Below are positions 22,230-32,815 of a stretch of DNA of 64,000 bases, one piece after another. A program made the translations under genes and the position numbers. The stretch's first letter is position 1, and the number at the start of each line of letters is the position of its first letter. The notes beneath the pieces are model-generated. The model ran no database searches, had not been told where the DNA came from, and saw nothing but the letters and a program-made list of their open reading frames with translations. Location: NCBI GenBank assembly GCA_022606425.2, contig JAHDVF020000106.1, positions 186,001 through 250,000 on the forward strand. The letters are read 5' to 3'. This stretch comes from Lepidostoma basale (lineage: Eukaryota; Arthropoda; Insecta; Trichoptera; Lepidostomatidae).

Positions 22230-22500
22230 GACGCATTTTCCCGCCGAAGCGCGTTGTGGCAGCAGCGGCGCGCGCTGTTTCCAATCTCCTGGCTAAATTT
22301 GGCGCGCTGGACGCCAAAATGTTTCTGAGATTGTAATCTTAGCAGCCGCTTACACCATCCTTTTTTTAATTTGTTCGAAGAGCGAGCCGGGTTATTTCAA
22401 ACGTGCTGTGCGAAATCCGGAGTATTGATAAACGGCGGACTGTTTACACTGATGTCCGATTGTTTATGGCTACCCGATGCGAAGTCCCGCGCGAATTCAA
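22230..22500. other. GC-rich island inside the first intron, possible regulatory block
   Basis: Markedly richer in GC than its surroundings (gcagcagcggcgcgcgctg, ggcgcgctggacgcc, agcgagccgggtta). No reading frame fits a known family. It lies about 1 kb downstream of the muscle gene's first exon, a common place for enhancers; inference only. Confidence 0.3.
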
Positions 22501-23289
22501 AAAAACTCGAAATGTAATTCGATTGTTTTATTTTGTTTTTGCAATTTAAAACATCTATTTGAATTCCAATGACAATTTAAATTATTGCAAAGATTTATTT
22601 TGTTCTCCTCTTATACAAATGATCAAACAATTATGCCCAATGAATTAAAAAATGTTAAAATAAAATAAACGGTTTACCCAATTACCAGAAAGCATTAATT
22701 TGGTAAAGTTCCAAGAAATATGTTCGTTTCCGATTTCAAAAAGACTCTTAAGCAAAGTTTTTAAGCAAATACGAATTTATAATATCTTAAAATATTAGGA
22801 TTACAATTAATAGGGCGGTATTTTTTGTCATATAAAGATTTTTTAAAATAGATTCTAAAAATAGTACGAACGTAATTACGAATAGTGTACGAGATATTTT
22901 CAGAGAGTTTTCCATTTGAAAACCTTACAAGTTCTAAAAGTTAAAACCATTTTTCATTGCGGCACAAGCAGTTTAAAAAACGACACATGTAAAAAGCATA
23001 CATCATTAAATAAATAATTGACTATGTGACACAAAATGCGGGTACCCTTTTATAAATAACCACGATTTGCTATAAAAGATTCACCTTACAATAATAATAC
23101 AATCATGTGAAAATTAACAAATATCCAAACGACGAATATAAACTTTTAAATTGGAATCACATAAAACTGACAGTTGTGCATGTAGGGACACCGACAAAGA
23201 TTTCCATCGAGAACACTTGAACATCGATAATTTTCTATTTTCAAAAAAACTTAAATAAGTCACATCATAATCGAAAAAATGGTACTTAC

Positions 23290-23358
23290 CGTTGATGTGT
23301 AGGTGGATGGGCGGGAGTAGGGCCTGCGGGTGGTGTAAAAGTCGCTTTCGTACACCAT
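23290..23358 (-). CDS. Mf: First coding exon of the myofilin-like gene (23 codons)
   Basis: ATG at 23358-23356 opens MVYESDFYTTRRPYSRPS and ends TYTST at a strong donor (gtaagtacc), phase 0. Aromatic and basic, with no signal peptide. Because all downstream candidate exons start in phase 0, this one leader can be shared by every isoform. The 5' UTR and promoter should lie at about 23360-23500, where the sequence is GC-richer. Confidence 0.7.
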
Positions 23359-23454
23359 TTTGGCGGATTTCGAACTTGTTTTCACTAGACTAGGAACTTG
23401 TGGGTACACTCAACAACTGCTTGTTGGATGGTGTCGGCGTGGCGTCTCGCTGTG

Positions 23455-23500
23455 TTGTGAGGGGAGCCCGGCAGCCGTACCCTTTTAGCTTCCCGCAGTT
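23455..23500 (-). promoter_or_regulatory. Possible core promoter of the myofilin-like gene
   Basis: On the minus strand 'gctaaaaggg' (TATA-like, about 23484-23493) precedes 'ctcccctcacaacac' by about 25 bp, a plausible start region about 100 bp upstream of the ATG. Weak evidence. Confidence 0.25.
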
Positions 23501-23663
23501 TGCGCTCCATTCCGAATTTTCCGCCAATCGTGCTGGATCAGAGATCGCCAATCTTTAGCATGCATGATATAAACAAATTATTTGGGTCGTTTATTAAACT
23601 GCGCATAATTTTATTTTAATTCGAAAAAACAGACATATCAACATAAAACGAAAAACTAACTAA

Positions 23664-24165
23664 CTAACCATCACGCCATTTCCCCGGAGGGGTAGGCAGA
23701 GAGGATGGATCGCCACAATGCTCTGTCCTGGCATACATCTCGGGCTTCCTCTACATTCATACATCGTACCATGCACGCACGTCGATTATTCCGACTTCGA
23801 ATGTGGCCGTCTTTTAGTAATTGATTAATTTGGTCATGCCATGTTTCCCTCGGTCGTCCTCGGCTTCTTTTTCCACTCACGCTGCTTGTGTACAATTTTT
23901 TAACCATTCTTCTCTCATCCATTCGTTCCATATGTCCAAACCATCTCAAGGATCCTATTTTAATTTTATCCATGATGCAGTCATCTGAGTTACATTTCTC
24001 TATTATTTCATCGTTCGGTATTCTATCATACAACGTTTTCCCGCACATTATTCTTAGTGATCTCATTTCTACGGCGTTTATCCTGCTTTCATCTTTCTTT
24101 TGCCAGCTCCAAGCTTCACTTCCATACATGAGGGTTGGCACTAGAAACATAAAACCGTTCAAATT
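23664..24165 (-). mobile_element. LINE RT C-terminal fragment, best-kept 'GEMA-tail' copy
   Basis: An uninterrupted minus-strand frame of about 163 codons: PTLMYGSEAWSWQKKDESRI, NAVEMRSLRIMCGKTLYDRI, GSLRWFGHMERMDERRMVKK, RSRGRPRETWHDQINQLLKD, and a finish at RSILSAYPSGEMA*. A (TTAG)n tail at 23656-23668 marks the 3' end. Endonuclease and RT core are absent. I use this copy as the reference for at least nine shorter relatives in the window. Confidence 0.9.
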
Positions 24166-24211
24166 TCAATATAAAACCGTTCAAATTTCAATATAAAACC
24201 GTTCAAATTTT
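24147..24211. repeat. Tandem repeat, about 22 bp x 3
   Basis: Unit 'aaaaccgttcaaatttcaat' plus 'at' repeated three times, the last one partial, at the truncated 5' edge of the LINE. Confidence 0.9.
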
Positions 24212-24240
24212 ACAATGAATCATAGAAACTATCATAAATA

Positions 24241-24800
24241 CAGTGGAACCCCGAAAATCCGACAAACGTTTTGCTGGGCAGTGTCGGATTATCGAATTTG
24301 TCGGATTATAGAGTACTGCATAAGACCCCCCTATAGTCCCGAATTTTTCGAAAAAGAGTACCTACCTTGTAATCCGACAAATTACAGATCAAAATGATAA
24401 GATTCTATTTAAACTACAAATCATACTACATACGAGTATGTACGTCGAATTTAGTAAATTAAACAGCACAATAGAGAGCTTACGTTTTATTATAAAATTA
24501 ACGTCATTAATGCTATAGAACTTACAAAAAATAATAACTGAACTTTACATCAGGAAACAATTATGTACAAACAAATGTACATACAAAAATTATCAAAAAC
24601 TATGAATAAAAATCATAATATGAACCAATTAATTTATGAAGCATGAAAATATTCATCAATTTTTTTTTGTTTAACATTGTTGAAACACGAGACCAAGACC
24701 TGTTCAATCATGCATTATGTACCTACATTATTGAAGATATGTATGTCGGATTACAGGGGGCGCCGGATTAGATAGGGGCCGGATTACCGGGGGTCCACTG
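24241..24800. mobile_element. Pogo/Tigger-like MITE, 560 bp
   Basis: Starts CAGTGGAACCCCGAAAATCC and ends GGATTACCGGGGGTCCACTG, inverted repeats flanked by TA at 24239-24240 and 24801-24802. 'ggattatcga' and 'ggattatag' style repeats lie just inside. No transposase. CAGT ends with TA duplication and CCG-AT-ATCCG motifs are typical of pogo-type elements. Confidence 0.8.
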
Positions 24801-24829
24801 TATAGAAAATATTATATTTAATACAATTA

Positions 24830-25020
24830 TTGATATCATCCCATTCTCCTACAACCCCAATTAAAAAAGAATTACTCCTACCTCTAGACTTCACTCCAAC
24901 CCCATCTCTTTAAATTAGTGTATAATTAGTGACGATTTTGTTGATTTTATTGTAAAAATTTCTACGTCCTTCTGCGGTCCGAAACGTGTTTCTGAAAAGT
25001 GTTCTCAAAATACAACGTTT
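24830..25020 (+). mobile_element. Possible Penelope-like 3' fragment
   Basis: A Pro/Thr-codon-rich cytosine tract (24838-24910), then 'cttctgcggtccgaaacgtg' and 'aaaagtg..aaaatacaacg'. The layout parallels the stretch after the endonuclease at 39.7-39.97 kb. No reading frame survives. Confidence 0.35.
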
Positions 25021-25126
25021 TTTGCATTCCGGCTATCATTTCTATATTATTGTACGTATTTTGTATTGACAATATTAGATTTATTGTTACTTAAAACTCC
25101 ATAATAAGTAAATAATAATAATATTA

Positions 25127-25270
25127 TAAAAAACGTCTGTTGTCTGGATGTTTTTCTATATTTTAAGGGAATGGCATGTTTTAATGCCTTAGCATGGCAA
25201 AACGTGTCATTCCCATAAAATATAATACATTCCAGAAAACCGACGCTATTTTTCATATAAATAACATTCA
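25127..25270. repeat. Foldback family A, compact inverted pair
   Basis: 'aacgtctgttgtctggatg..aagggaatggcatgtttta' then 'atgccttagcatggc aaaacgtgtcattccc' and 'aaaatataatac'. Confidence 0.75.
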
Positions 25271-25515
25271 TCAAAGATCAAAGCTAATTATTACGTAATA
25301 ATAATGTGAGGAGAAATACATAGCATACTGAATACACATAATAAATAAAATACTGTTAATAAAATACATTATGAGCTATCTCCTAATGTAAATACAATAA
25401 AACAATTGTACGTTTATAAAATAAATACTTGAATGACAGCGTCGAGTGGACATCTTTCGATAGCCATCACATGATAATTCTGGGCACCATATAGAAATAA
25501 AAGTACATACCTATT

Positions 25516-25725
25516 TAAAATTGATGAAAATATAGGGCCTCTCCATCATGAGTTTCAATCCACGGATTTCTGATCTTGTTTTGGTGTCCAATGTGGGTTT
25601 GCTGGACGCACAAAATATCACACATGCTAGTTTTGCACATATCCGCTAGGAAGTCTGCTTTATCATAGGAGAAGCCTTCTATATCAATGAAGGGGACTAT
25701 CATGGCAGGCTCTGAAAATATCATG
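25516..25725 (-). mobile_element. LINE apurinic-type endonuclease N-terminus, fragment
   Basis: Minus-strand frame FIDIEGFSYDKADFLADMCK then SMCDILCVQQTHIGHQNKIR. The xN/DIEGFS..KA..LA.M..., CDILC.QETH pattern is the start of LINE endonucleases; the usual metal-binding Glu is Gln here (CVQQTH), a key residue lost. No RT follows. Confidence 0.7.
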
Positions 25726-26489
25726 TTTTACTATTTTCTCTTTCTTCTGGTTTGGCCCACTTTGTTTCATCTCCAAGGACTAGTAGTTAGTTGTTTTTAT
25801 TTTGTTTATCACCACACGTGAAAGAACATTTTCTCGTTCTCACAGATATATGGAACTTGACATGCGAAGATTCAATTCAAGAAACTTATCAAAATGTTTC
25901 GTATGCCTTCAGCGTATTTCGAAGGGAACTGACGTCTATTTATATCTTATTGACAGCTTCAAAATATTTTTCTGTTAAACTAATTATTTATGAGTTACAC
26001 GTATTATTATTTCATTCTTGATTACCTCTTTGGAAATTTTAAAAAGATCCGCGTAGCAGTAAAACGTATCAACTGACTTGTAAAATAGTTCAGGACAAAC
26101 ATTTCATAATAACTGCAACCTATGTTTTGATTCTCAAGTTAATATGCTTCGGGCAAACACTAAATAATTTTAAAATTTTGGCACATTCACAATGGAGTGT
26201 TACGTGTCATACAAGTAATAATACATTAAAGATACATATTTATATACAAACAATTAGTAAATTTAAAAATAACATCTTGACTAACATAATTGCTAAGTAC
26301 TTAAATAAAACCATGACAGTTAATTAGGCTTGAAGCTAGCTTCAAGTCCCTTGTGTTACCATTATATCCACTATCTAATTGAATAAGAATTGCCCCTACC
26401 TCCGCAATTAACACATGTCCTTTTATTTCATGATTAATTAATAAATTAATACTAATTCTTATTATTTGGACAATAAATTACCAGTGTTA

Positions 26490-26545
26490 ATTATTTAATA
26501 TGGATGAAAATGTACGTTCTCTGAAATTTCTGTAAGATATATTTT
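26490..26545. repeat. Foldback family A, left-arm scrap
   Basis: 'taatatggatgaaaatgtac gttctctgaaatttctg' matches the outer part of the left arm only. Confidence 0.5.
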
Positions 26546-26879
26546 ATATTGCATATTTACAAAATAGATATATTTTATTTTTCTTGCTTGAATCTATTTG
26601 ACATGTCACTCTCTAAAACTATCAACGTTCAAACATGTTTTCATTATATGCATATACAATATATGTATTTTTTTAATACGTTTATAATTAACGCTCATTT
26701 CAAAGTAACGTAACATTTTTATACAATCAAGGTATTTTTAAATCATATAAACATCATTTCACTTTCCATTCCATATAACAGACTCTGGTTTAGTTGTGAC
26801 GATTGAATAAAAGATGGCCGGTAATTGATGTTTACTTATCTATTCTTGTTCTTTCAACTCATTACTGAAAATAGCTTTG

Positions 26880-27265
26880 TTATTTATAGTACAGAGGGAT
26901 GAGACACGTCCGCATATTTCGGCGCTTGTGACGTTGAATATTTTACTTGCGAGTACCTACAGAAATTTTGCCAAAAGGTGATGCTTATGACAATGTTCTG
27001 ATGAATAAACTAGTGACGTAATCATCGGAGAATCTGTCCGTGGGTTGCGGAAGGAAAATATACAAAGTTTGGCTCCTAGACGGACGTCAAAAGAAAATTG
27101 CTACGTCATACAGAAGATAAACATTGTTCCAGGCGTCTTTTAGCTTTATTTACGGAAACAAAATAGATATTTGGCTCTCTGGAATGATGGTGTTGATGTA
27201 AACACCGTAAAAACTTCCCGGACGTTCCAGAATGAACACACAAATGATTCCTTGCAAACATTTAC
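26880..27265. promoter_or_regulatory. Non-repetitive block with CRE-like motifs, candidate regulatory element
   Basis: Contains tgacgtaatcat, cggacgtcaa, ctacgtcata and similar TGACG-type words inside about 200 bp, with composition unlike its AT-rich flanks. No coding frame. Suggestive only. Confidence 0.3.
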
Positions 27266-27855
27266 TACTTGCTTATCTGCTAATTGCCACCAACGAAATA
27301 TTTACTAATTAGTAATATAATTAGGTAAAAATAAAGAATCGAGATAGTAAAATATCATAGATACTCGTAAAATCCAGGAAATAGCTATGAATTCATTAAA
27401 AAATATCTCTTCAAGTGAATTAGGTATATAGGAAACAATAGGAAAAATTACAAATTTAATTTAATTTTTCTTTTCATATTTAACATATTACGTGGCGTAT
27501 TTGATAAAGAGTCTTAGATTATTGCAGAGAAAACAATGAAATTAACTATTACCCACTCATGTAGAAAAAAAGACTTTATACATTTTAGTAAAATTTGATT
27601 AATAAAACTTTATTTACCACCACTAAAAAACGTATTTTAAATAAAGCAAAATACAAATGTATTCAGATATTTGATTTTATTTTTTAATGATAAAAAATAT
27701 CACGACTTCGGGTACCTGCTTCCTTAATATAATATATTATTGCCGATACATTCTATTTATTTATTTACTTGAAATAGTACACATGTACACAACACGTGTT
27801 CTAATAAAAATAATTAAACATTCAATTATAATAATAAGGTAATATAAGGTTAAAT
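27266..27855. other. AT-rich intergenic stretch, nothing recognised
   Basis: No gene, no paired repeats. Confidence 0.35.
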
Positions 27856-27859
27856 TTTG

Positions 27860-28450
27860 TTTACATATTTATTTAATTCTATTCAAAAAAAAAATTGTGC
27901 TCTGCACACTTTTGACATCCTCCGGTCTATCTTCATACATTTTAAATGCTTTATACATAAGAGAATTCTGAGATTTGTTTTTTTTTTCTGAATGGGTGCC
28001 TTAGTTTATTTTTCTTTCTTGTTTCATATTGATGATCATTTTGGTTACTTTTTATCTTCCTTGAAAATTCTTGGGAGAGGTGCCCATTAACAATTTTGTG
28101 ATTTAGTAATAAAACATTGTTTGTAATTATTTTTTTTAAATGGCGTAATTTTTAGCTCTTTAAGCATCACTTTAATTCTGGCATATATGCTTCTTCTCAA
28201 AATTATTCTCATTGCTTTATTCTGGAGTATGGTTAATCTTCTCATATCTTCTTCATTTGCTAAGAATAGTATGCTGCTACAGTAATTTATATGAGGGAGA
28301 ATGATTGCGTTAAATATAGTCTTGCATGTTTCTGTGCTGATATATCGTCTAATCCTGTCCAGAAATGATATTTTTTTAGCCATTCTCATGAAGCATTTGA
28401 GAAAACGATAAAATAAAATGATCAACTTGACGAATTTATGAATTAAAACA
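27860..28450 (-). mobile_element. LINE RT fragment (CR1/jockey-like C-terminal part)
   Basis: Minus-strand frame shows KKISFLDRIRRYISTETCKT, IFNAIILPHINYCSSILF and RRLTILQNKAMRIILRRSIY. The LPHINYCS and LQNKAMR blocks are standard for the region after the RT domain in CR1/jockey LINEs. Decayed beyond about 28087. Confidence 0.8.
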
Positions 28451-28639
28451 CTGTTATTTTTCCACTTAAGATATAAAACTCCATGAAAAAAAATGTAAGA
28501 GTAAGACAAACTCAAAAATGGAATTAAAAAGAGTTTTTTGATTCATAAAAATTCGTCATTATGGAATTCCAAAGTCCTCTACTTCTTGTTGTTCCTCTCC
28601 TATCGAATGTTGGACAACATCATAGCTATTTTTGAGACT

Positions 28640-28865
28640 TTGGAGCACAGCGCAGAGACGACGTCGCAGAGAGGAGGAGGAGAAATGAGAGATCACTGGG
28701 AGACGGTGACGGCTCCATTACAAGCGCCTTTCCCTGCCCCAGATGCCCCAGAATATGTGGGTCCAGGATCGGGCTCTTCAGTCACATGCAGACCCACAAC
28801 CGTGAAGGACAGTCTTCCTTGGACACGAGGGACAGCCGATGATGATGAGCTAGTTTTACTTTAAA
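28640..28865 (+). mobile_element. LINE-type C-terminal zinc finger fragment
   Basis: In the frame shifted from the longest ORF, the translation is FPCPRCPRICGSRIGLFSHM then QTHNREGQS and a stop. This is a C2H2 finger (C-x2-C-x12-H-x3-H) with the CxSRIGLxSH signature found at the C-terminus of some LINE polyproteins. The upstream Arg-rich codons (cagagaggaggagga) fit a preceding basic linker. Fragment only. Confidence 0.6.
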
Positions 28866-29435
28866 TGTGATGTAGCAGCTGTAAATCACAATATTTTGCT
28901 GCGAAACAGAACCATTCTTAAAGGATTTTTATCCATGATTTTCTTCTAGACCGACACTTCGTTTTCCTTCAATTTTATCTTAGATGATCATTGATTTATC
29001 TAGCACTAATCCAAACAGTATTATTAATTACGTGTCTATCTAGTACAATTCCAGTTAGAATATTATAGATCCCATAAGATTGTATTCGAGAAAGATCTCT
29101 TTTGACCTAAGATATATTTTACGTACTTTGAAGTTGACTTTGGGGATATTTTAAGCGGGTACGTTCCAGCGCAAGCGCCCACTAAGTAATGCAACTTGCC
29201 AATAATTTTATTTTATGTCGCAAACTGCACATTGCGAATGCAATTTGTAAACACAATCTGACATCTTTATCCTTGAATAACAACGTTTCATGATCACTTT
29301 ATTTCCGAAATCACTAACTCAATCAAATCATGTATTCACTAAAATAAATACTTTCCTCATACTTACTTATATCCAGCAGTGTCAACCGTGACACAGTTAA
29401 ATATACATGTTATAATATTTCTCTATCTCTAAGGA
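28866..29435. other. Intergenic stretch, nothing recognised
   Basis: No gene or repeat structure identified. Confidence 0.35.
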
Positions 29436-29439
29436 AAAT

Positions 29440-30185
29440 CGTCAGACGAATCTCAGGTCCCATTACGATACCAGGACGTCAGCGTAGTCAAGTTTATTAA
29501 AATTAGCAGATTGCGTTGATTAGATAATGACCCTTTACCACCAAGTTATCCACCATCATTCAGTCCTTTGCCCTCCCGCAATCAATGCGGATAAAATAAA
29601 AAAATCCTGATAGCCCACTACGTTCTCCGCCAAACAAAATGGTCTCACGGAGGATGCTATCTCCTACCACAAATCCATCCAGGCACTGCTCTTCTAATCT
29701 ATAAGACACTTCCCCTCGGGAACAGACTTTTTTTTATAAATACAATCCCAACCCTAACTGGTCTTCCATTCCTTGACAATAATGTAAAACTTTATCATAG
29801 ACCTTAAATCCCCCCTCGGAGGGACACTCCGGGCCATACATTTAGCCCCATCATAAAACAACTACTAAATCACATTCCAACAATGTTTCCTACAGACGTA
29901 AGAAGAATAGCCATTAGAGCTGAACCTCTGTAAGCCAGAAGATCCAAGTCCAAGTCCAAGCCTTTAACTGGAGACCCCAAAACGAATGTTTTTTAATGAC
30001 CCAGTAGGGTGAAGAAGCATCTGCATACCGAGACTGAAATGGTCGGATGGTGTCGTTCAAACTATCGGGCCCTCAGACAGCGTAACTGGAAGGTGGCAGC
30101 CAGAGACCGAACAGGATGCAGACATTTCTTAGAGGAACTTAAAACCCATCGAGGGTTGTTACGCTGAGGATGATAACGATTATTA
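29440..30185 (+). mobile_element. Degenerate retroelement-like block
   Basis: Broken plus-strand frames such as LRKIVRRISGPITIPGRQRS and RALRQRNWKVAARDRTGCRH recall LINE polymerase tails. Composition is less AT-rich than around it. I cannot place the family. Confidence 0.35.
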
Positions 30186-31580
30186 TTTATCTATTTAACA
30201 TATCCTGAAAGCGTTTTGTGTCATTAAGATTACTGCCTCGCTGACGTCGACATGTTTGGGATCTTTCTGAGATATGTTATGTCTTAGCATGTAAATGTGC
30301 TATGTAAAGTTTAATATCGTTATTATGTTTTTGTTAAATCGTTTTGTGTCCAAATTAGTTGCTTAAATGTTTTTAGTTTGTTATGTCTCATTAGTGTAAA
30401 ATAAAAATAAATAGAAAGTTACATACAAATGGTGACATTGTAAAAAAAATGCAGAAATCTATTAAAGCAGTTTGTTATACCAATAATGCTTCGGTTATAG
30501 CAAAACCGGTCGATATATAAATGTTTATTCTTAAAGATAATTAGGTGTTTTGATGAGCATAAAATTGAAATTTCAGTTGTGTTGGGATATGTTTGAAATT
30601 AGTAATAGGTAATACACATACGTATATTCCCCTCTCTAACGACATAACATTGAATAATACTTATAACTGATGATTGATGACACTCGAAACTTTGATTAAA
30701 CATTTATGTAGAATACATTTATTCTTTAAGAAATGTTTCCAAAGCGTTGAAATATAGACATCATACGCGTTATACCAAAGGATACGTCAAAGAAAAACTC
30801 TTGAAAAGAAAATATCATATATATTTATTACTATAATCAAATATTTGTTTAAATGAGCATCGTCACGCTTACCATTTTGATTACTTAAAAAGTATAAAAA
30901 ATGTGTTGCATGGCGTATACAACGAATATTTTCAGAAGTCAGGCGTACATTTAAATTATTTCAATGACCTAAAAAGTAATATTTTCACGGTTCTTAATAT
31001 TTCAGCAGATGCAAAGGTTTGGTATCACAAACTTTTACGCCGCTTGTCCAAAAATAGTTGGACCATCGTGGCATAATAAGAGAAAAAACGACATTGCACA
31101 AGAGAAAATGGGGTAAGGTCGAGTTGAGAAAGGACGAAAGATTAAGTTGTTGTGTTTGAAATTCAAAATAATGGTGGGATATAAATATATTGAAGTATTT
31201 GCATGGTAGGTACAGCAATGTAGATTAAAATGCGAAAAGTGTTGAATTTCGTTAAAAAACGTTTTTTTATTGCCATTGATACGAGTAGAAAATTATGTCA
31301 TTTGGCTGTGCATAGTTAATAATTATTGAAAATAAAAATATAAATTTAATGTCTGATAATTTCATAATTTCAAATACTTGACGTTAATTTGTTTTATAGA
31401 TATTAGGAACCAAAGGAAAATAGTTGAATAGCTCTTAATAATATAAAGAAATGGCGATTATGGTAGTTTGGACATATGTAATGAATGGATGAAGTTTGCT
31501 TTAAAAATTTATACAATAAATGTGCATAGATAAAGAAATCTAGAAATATATAGTAAAACATGAAATGCTCGAATTAATCA
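30186..31580. other. AT-rich intergenic stretch with an 'aaaaccggtcgat' scrap at about 30497
   Basis: The scrap resembles a decayed family B/PLE core (CCGG-TC). Otherwise nothing seen. Confidence 0.3.
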
Positions 31581-31582
31581 TA

Positions 31583-31792
31583 TTTATTGTTTCTTGAAAA
31601 ATGATGTTAAACTTCATATTTAATAATTAATTCGAATGAGAACGTCTGTTTTCTAGATGTTTAATATTATTTTATGGAAAAGACGAGTCTAAAAAGTTAA
31701 TTGATAATGAAAAGACAAAACATTCCCAGAAAATATAATAAAACTTAAGAAGAACAAACGTTTTTATTCGTATTGATTATTCTAATTAATCT
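31583..31792. repeat. Foldback family A with tails on both sides
   Basis: Starts with the reversed tail 'tttattgtttcttg..catatttaat', then the left arm 'cgaatgagaacgtctgttttctag', a short spacer, and the right arm '..aaaatataataaaactta..cgtttttattcgtattgatta'. Confidence 0.75.
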
Positions 31793-32638
31793 TTTACCAA
31801 CCGACCACGTTCAAACATAAAATCAACAAACGTGTAGGTATGTCATGATGTATGAACGCAGATCGTATCTAAAGAGATGCATTAATTTCAAGAGGAAAGC
31901 CTTACCCATAAAGGAATTGACTCAATGATAAGTTAAGTTCTTAATTAGTTTTATTATTAATGTATATACCATATTACAGTGAGTCATTGAGTCAAATCAA
32001 ATTAAAGCTAATATTTGGAACAACAAAGATGATACTAAAAATCTTAGAATATTTATTAAAATACATACATATTTTTTAAGAGAATATTACAAGATTAATT
32101 CAATAAGAATATAAATAATAATTAGGCTAATTTGTATAGCGCCGTTTTCGTGAATAGCTCACCTCAAGGGAGCTTTCGCAACAGTATCGAATTTTCATAC
32201 ACTCCTCAGCGTAATCTAATAAATATCATTTATTAGTGGAAAACTTAACTTGTATACAATAATAAATACAACCGACGCATCTTGATCAGAAGTCAGGCAT
32301 TCTCTCAGCTAAGCCTTAAAAACTTTTGAAATCTCTCCTCTATTACAACGTTTCTCAAAACCATATGTACATAATTATTTTTCACCAAAATTTTATAAGA
32401 AAACATATTGGTTCGCTTCGTCCAAATTTAAAATCCTTAGAATGAATTTACCGTCGATTCTACGTAGGTACCTAGATATGCAACGCGAAATTAATTTATT
32501 CAAATGTTTTTTTAAATATGGTATCATATTTTCTCCGGGCCACCTCATCGGTTTTCGTGCGAATGTCATTCTTTGCGGTGTTCGATGAAAATTCAAAATA
32601 AATTTAGATAATAACATAGTTTTACAACCGGCTTGAAA
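31793..32638. other. Upstream region of the baiser/TMED10 gene
   Basis: AT-rich; the last 60-100 bp should hold the 5' UTR and promoter. No clear TATA or initiator that I would defend. Confidence 0.35.
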
Positions 32639-32815
32639 ATGGATATTAATTTATTTATATTTATAGTGGGGCTACTATTTACCAATGCCCAAGCCATTAT
32701 GTGGAGCCATGCCCCCAACTCACAAAAATGTCTGAAAGAAGATCTAAAAACCAATGTTCTCGTAACTGGCGACTATGAAATTGAAGAAACTCCCGGCCAA
32801 CAGATAGATTACGTC
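32639..32815 (+). CDS. bai: bai exon 1 (signal peptide and start of GOLD domain)
   Basis: 59 codons ending IDYV at donor gtaaga, phase 0. Confidence 0.93.

Noticed and set aside
32633..32638. TTG codon as an alternative bai start
   Set aside because: The ATG two codons later directly begins the signal peptide and is the normal eukaryotic choice.
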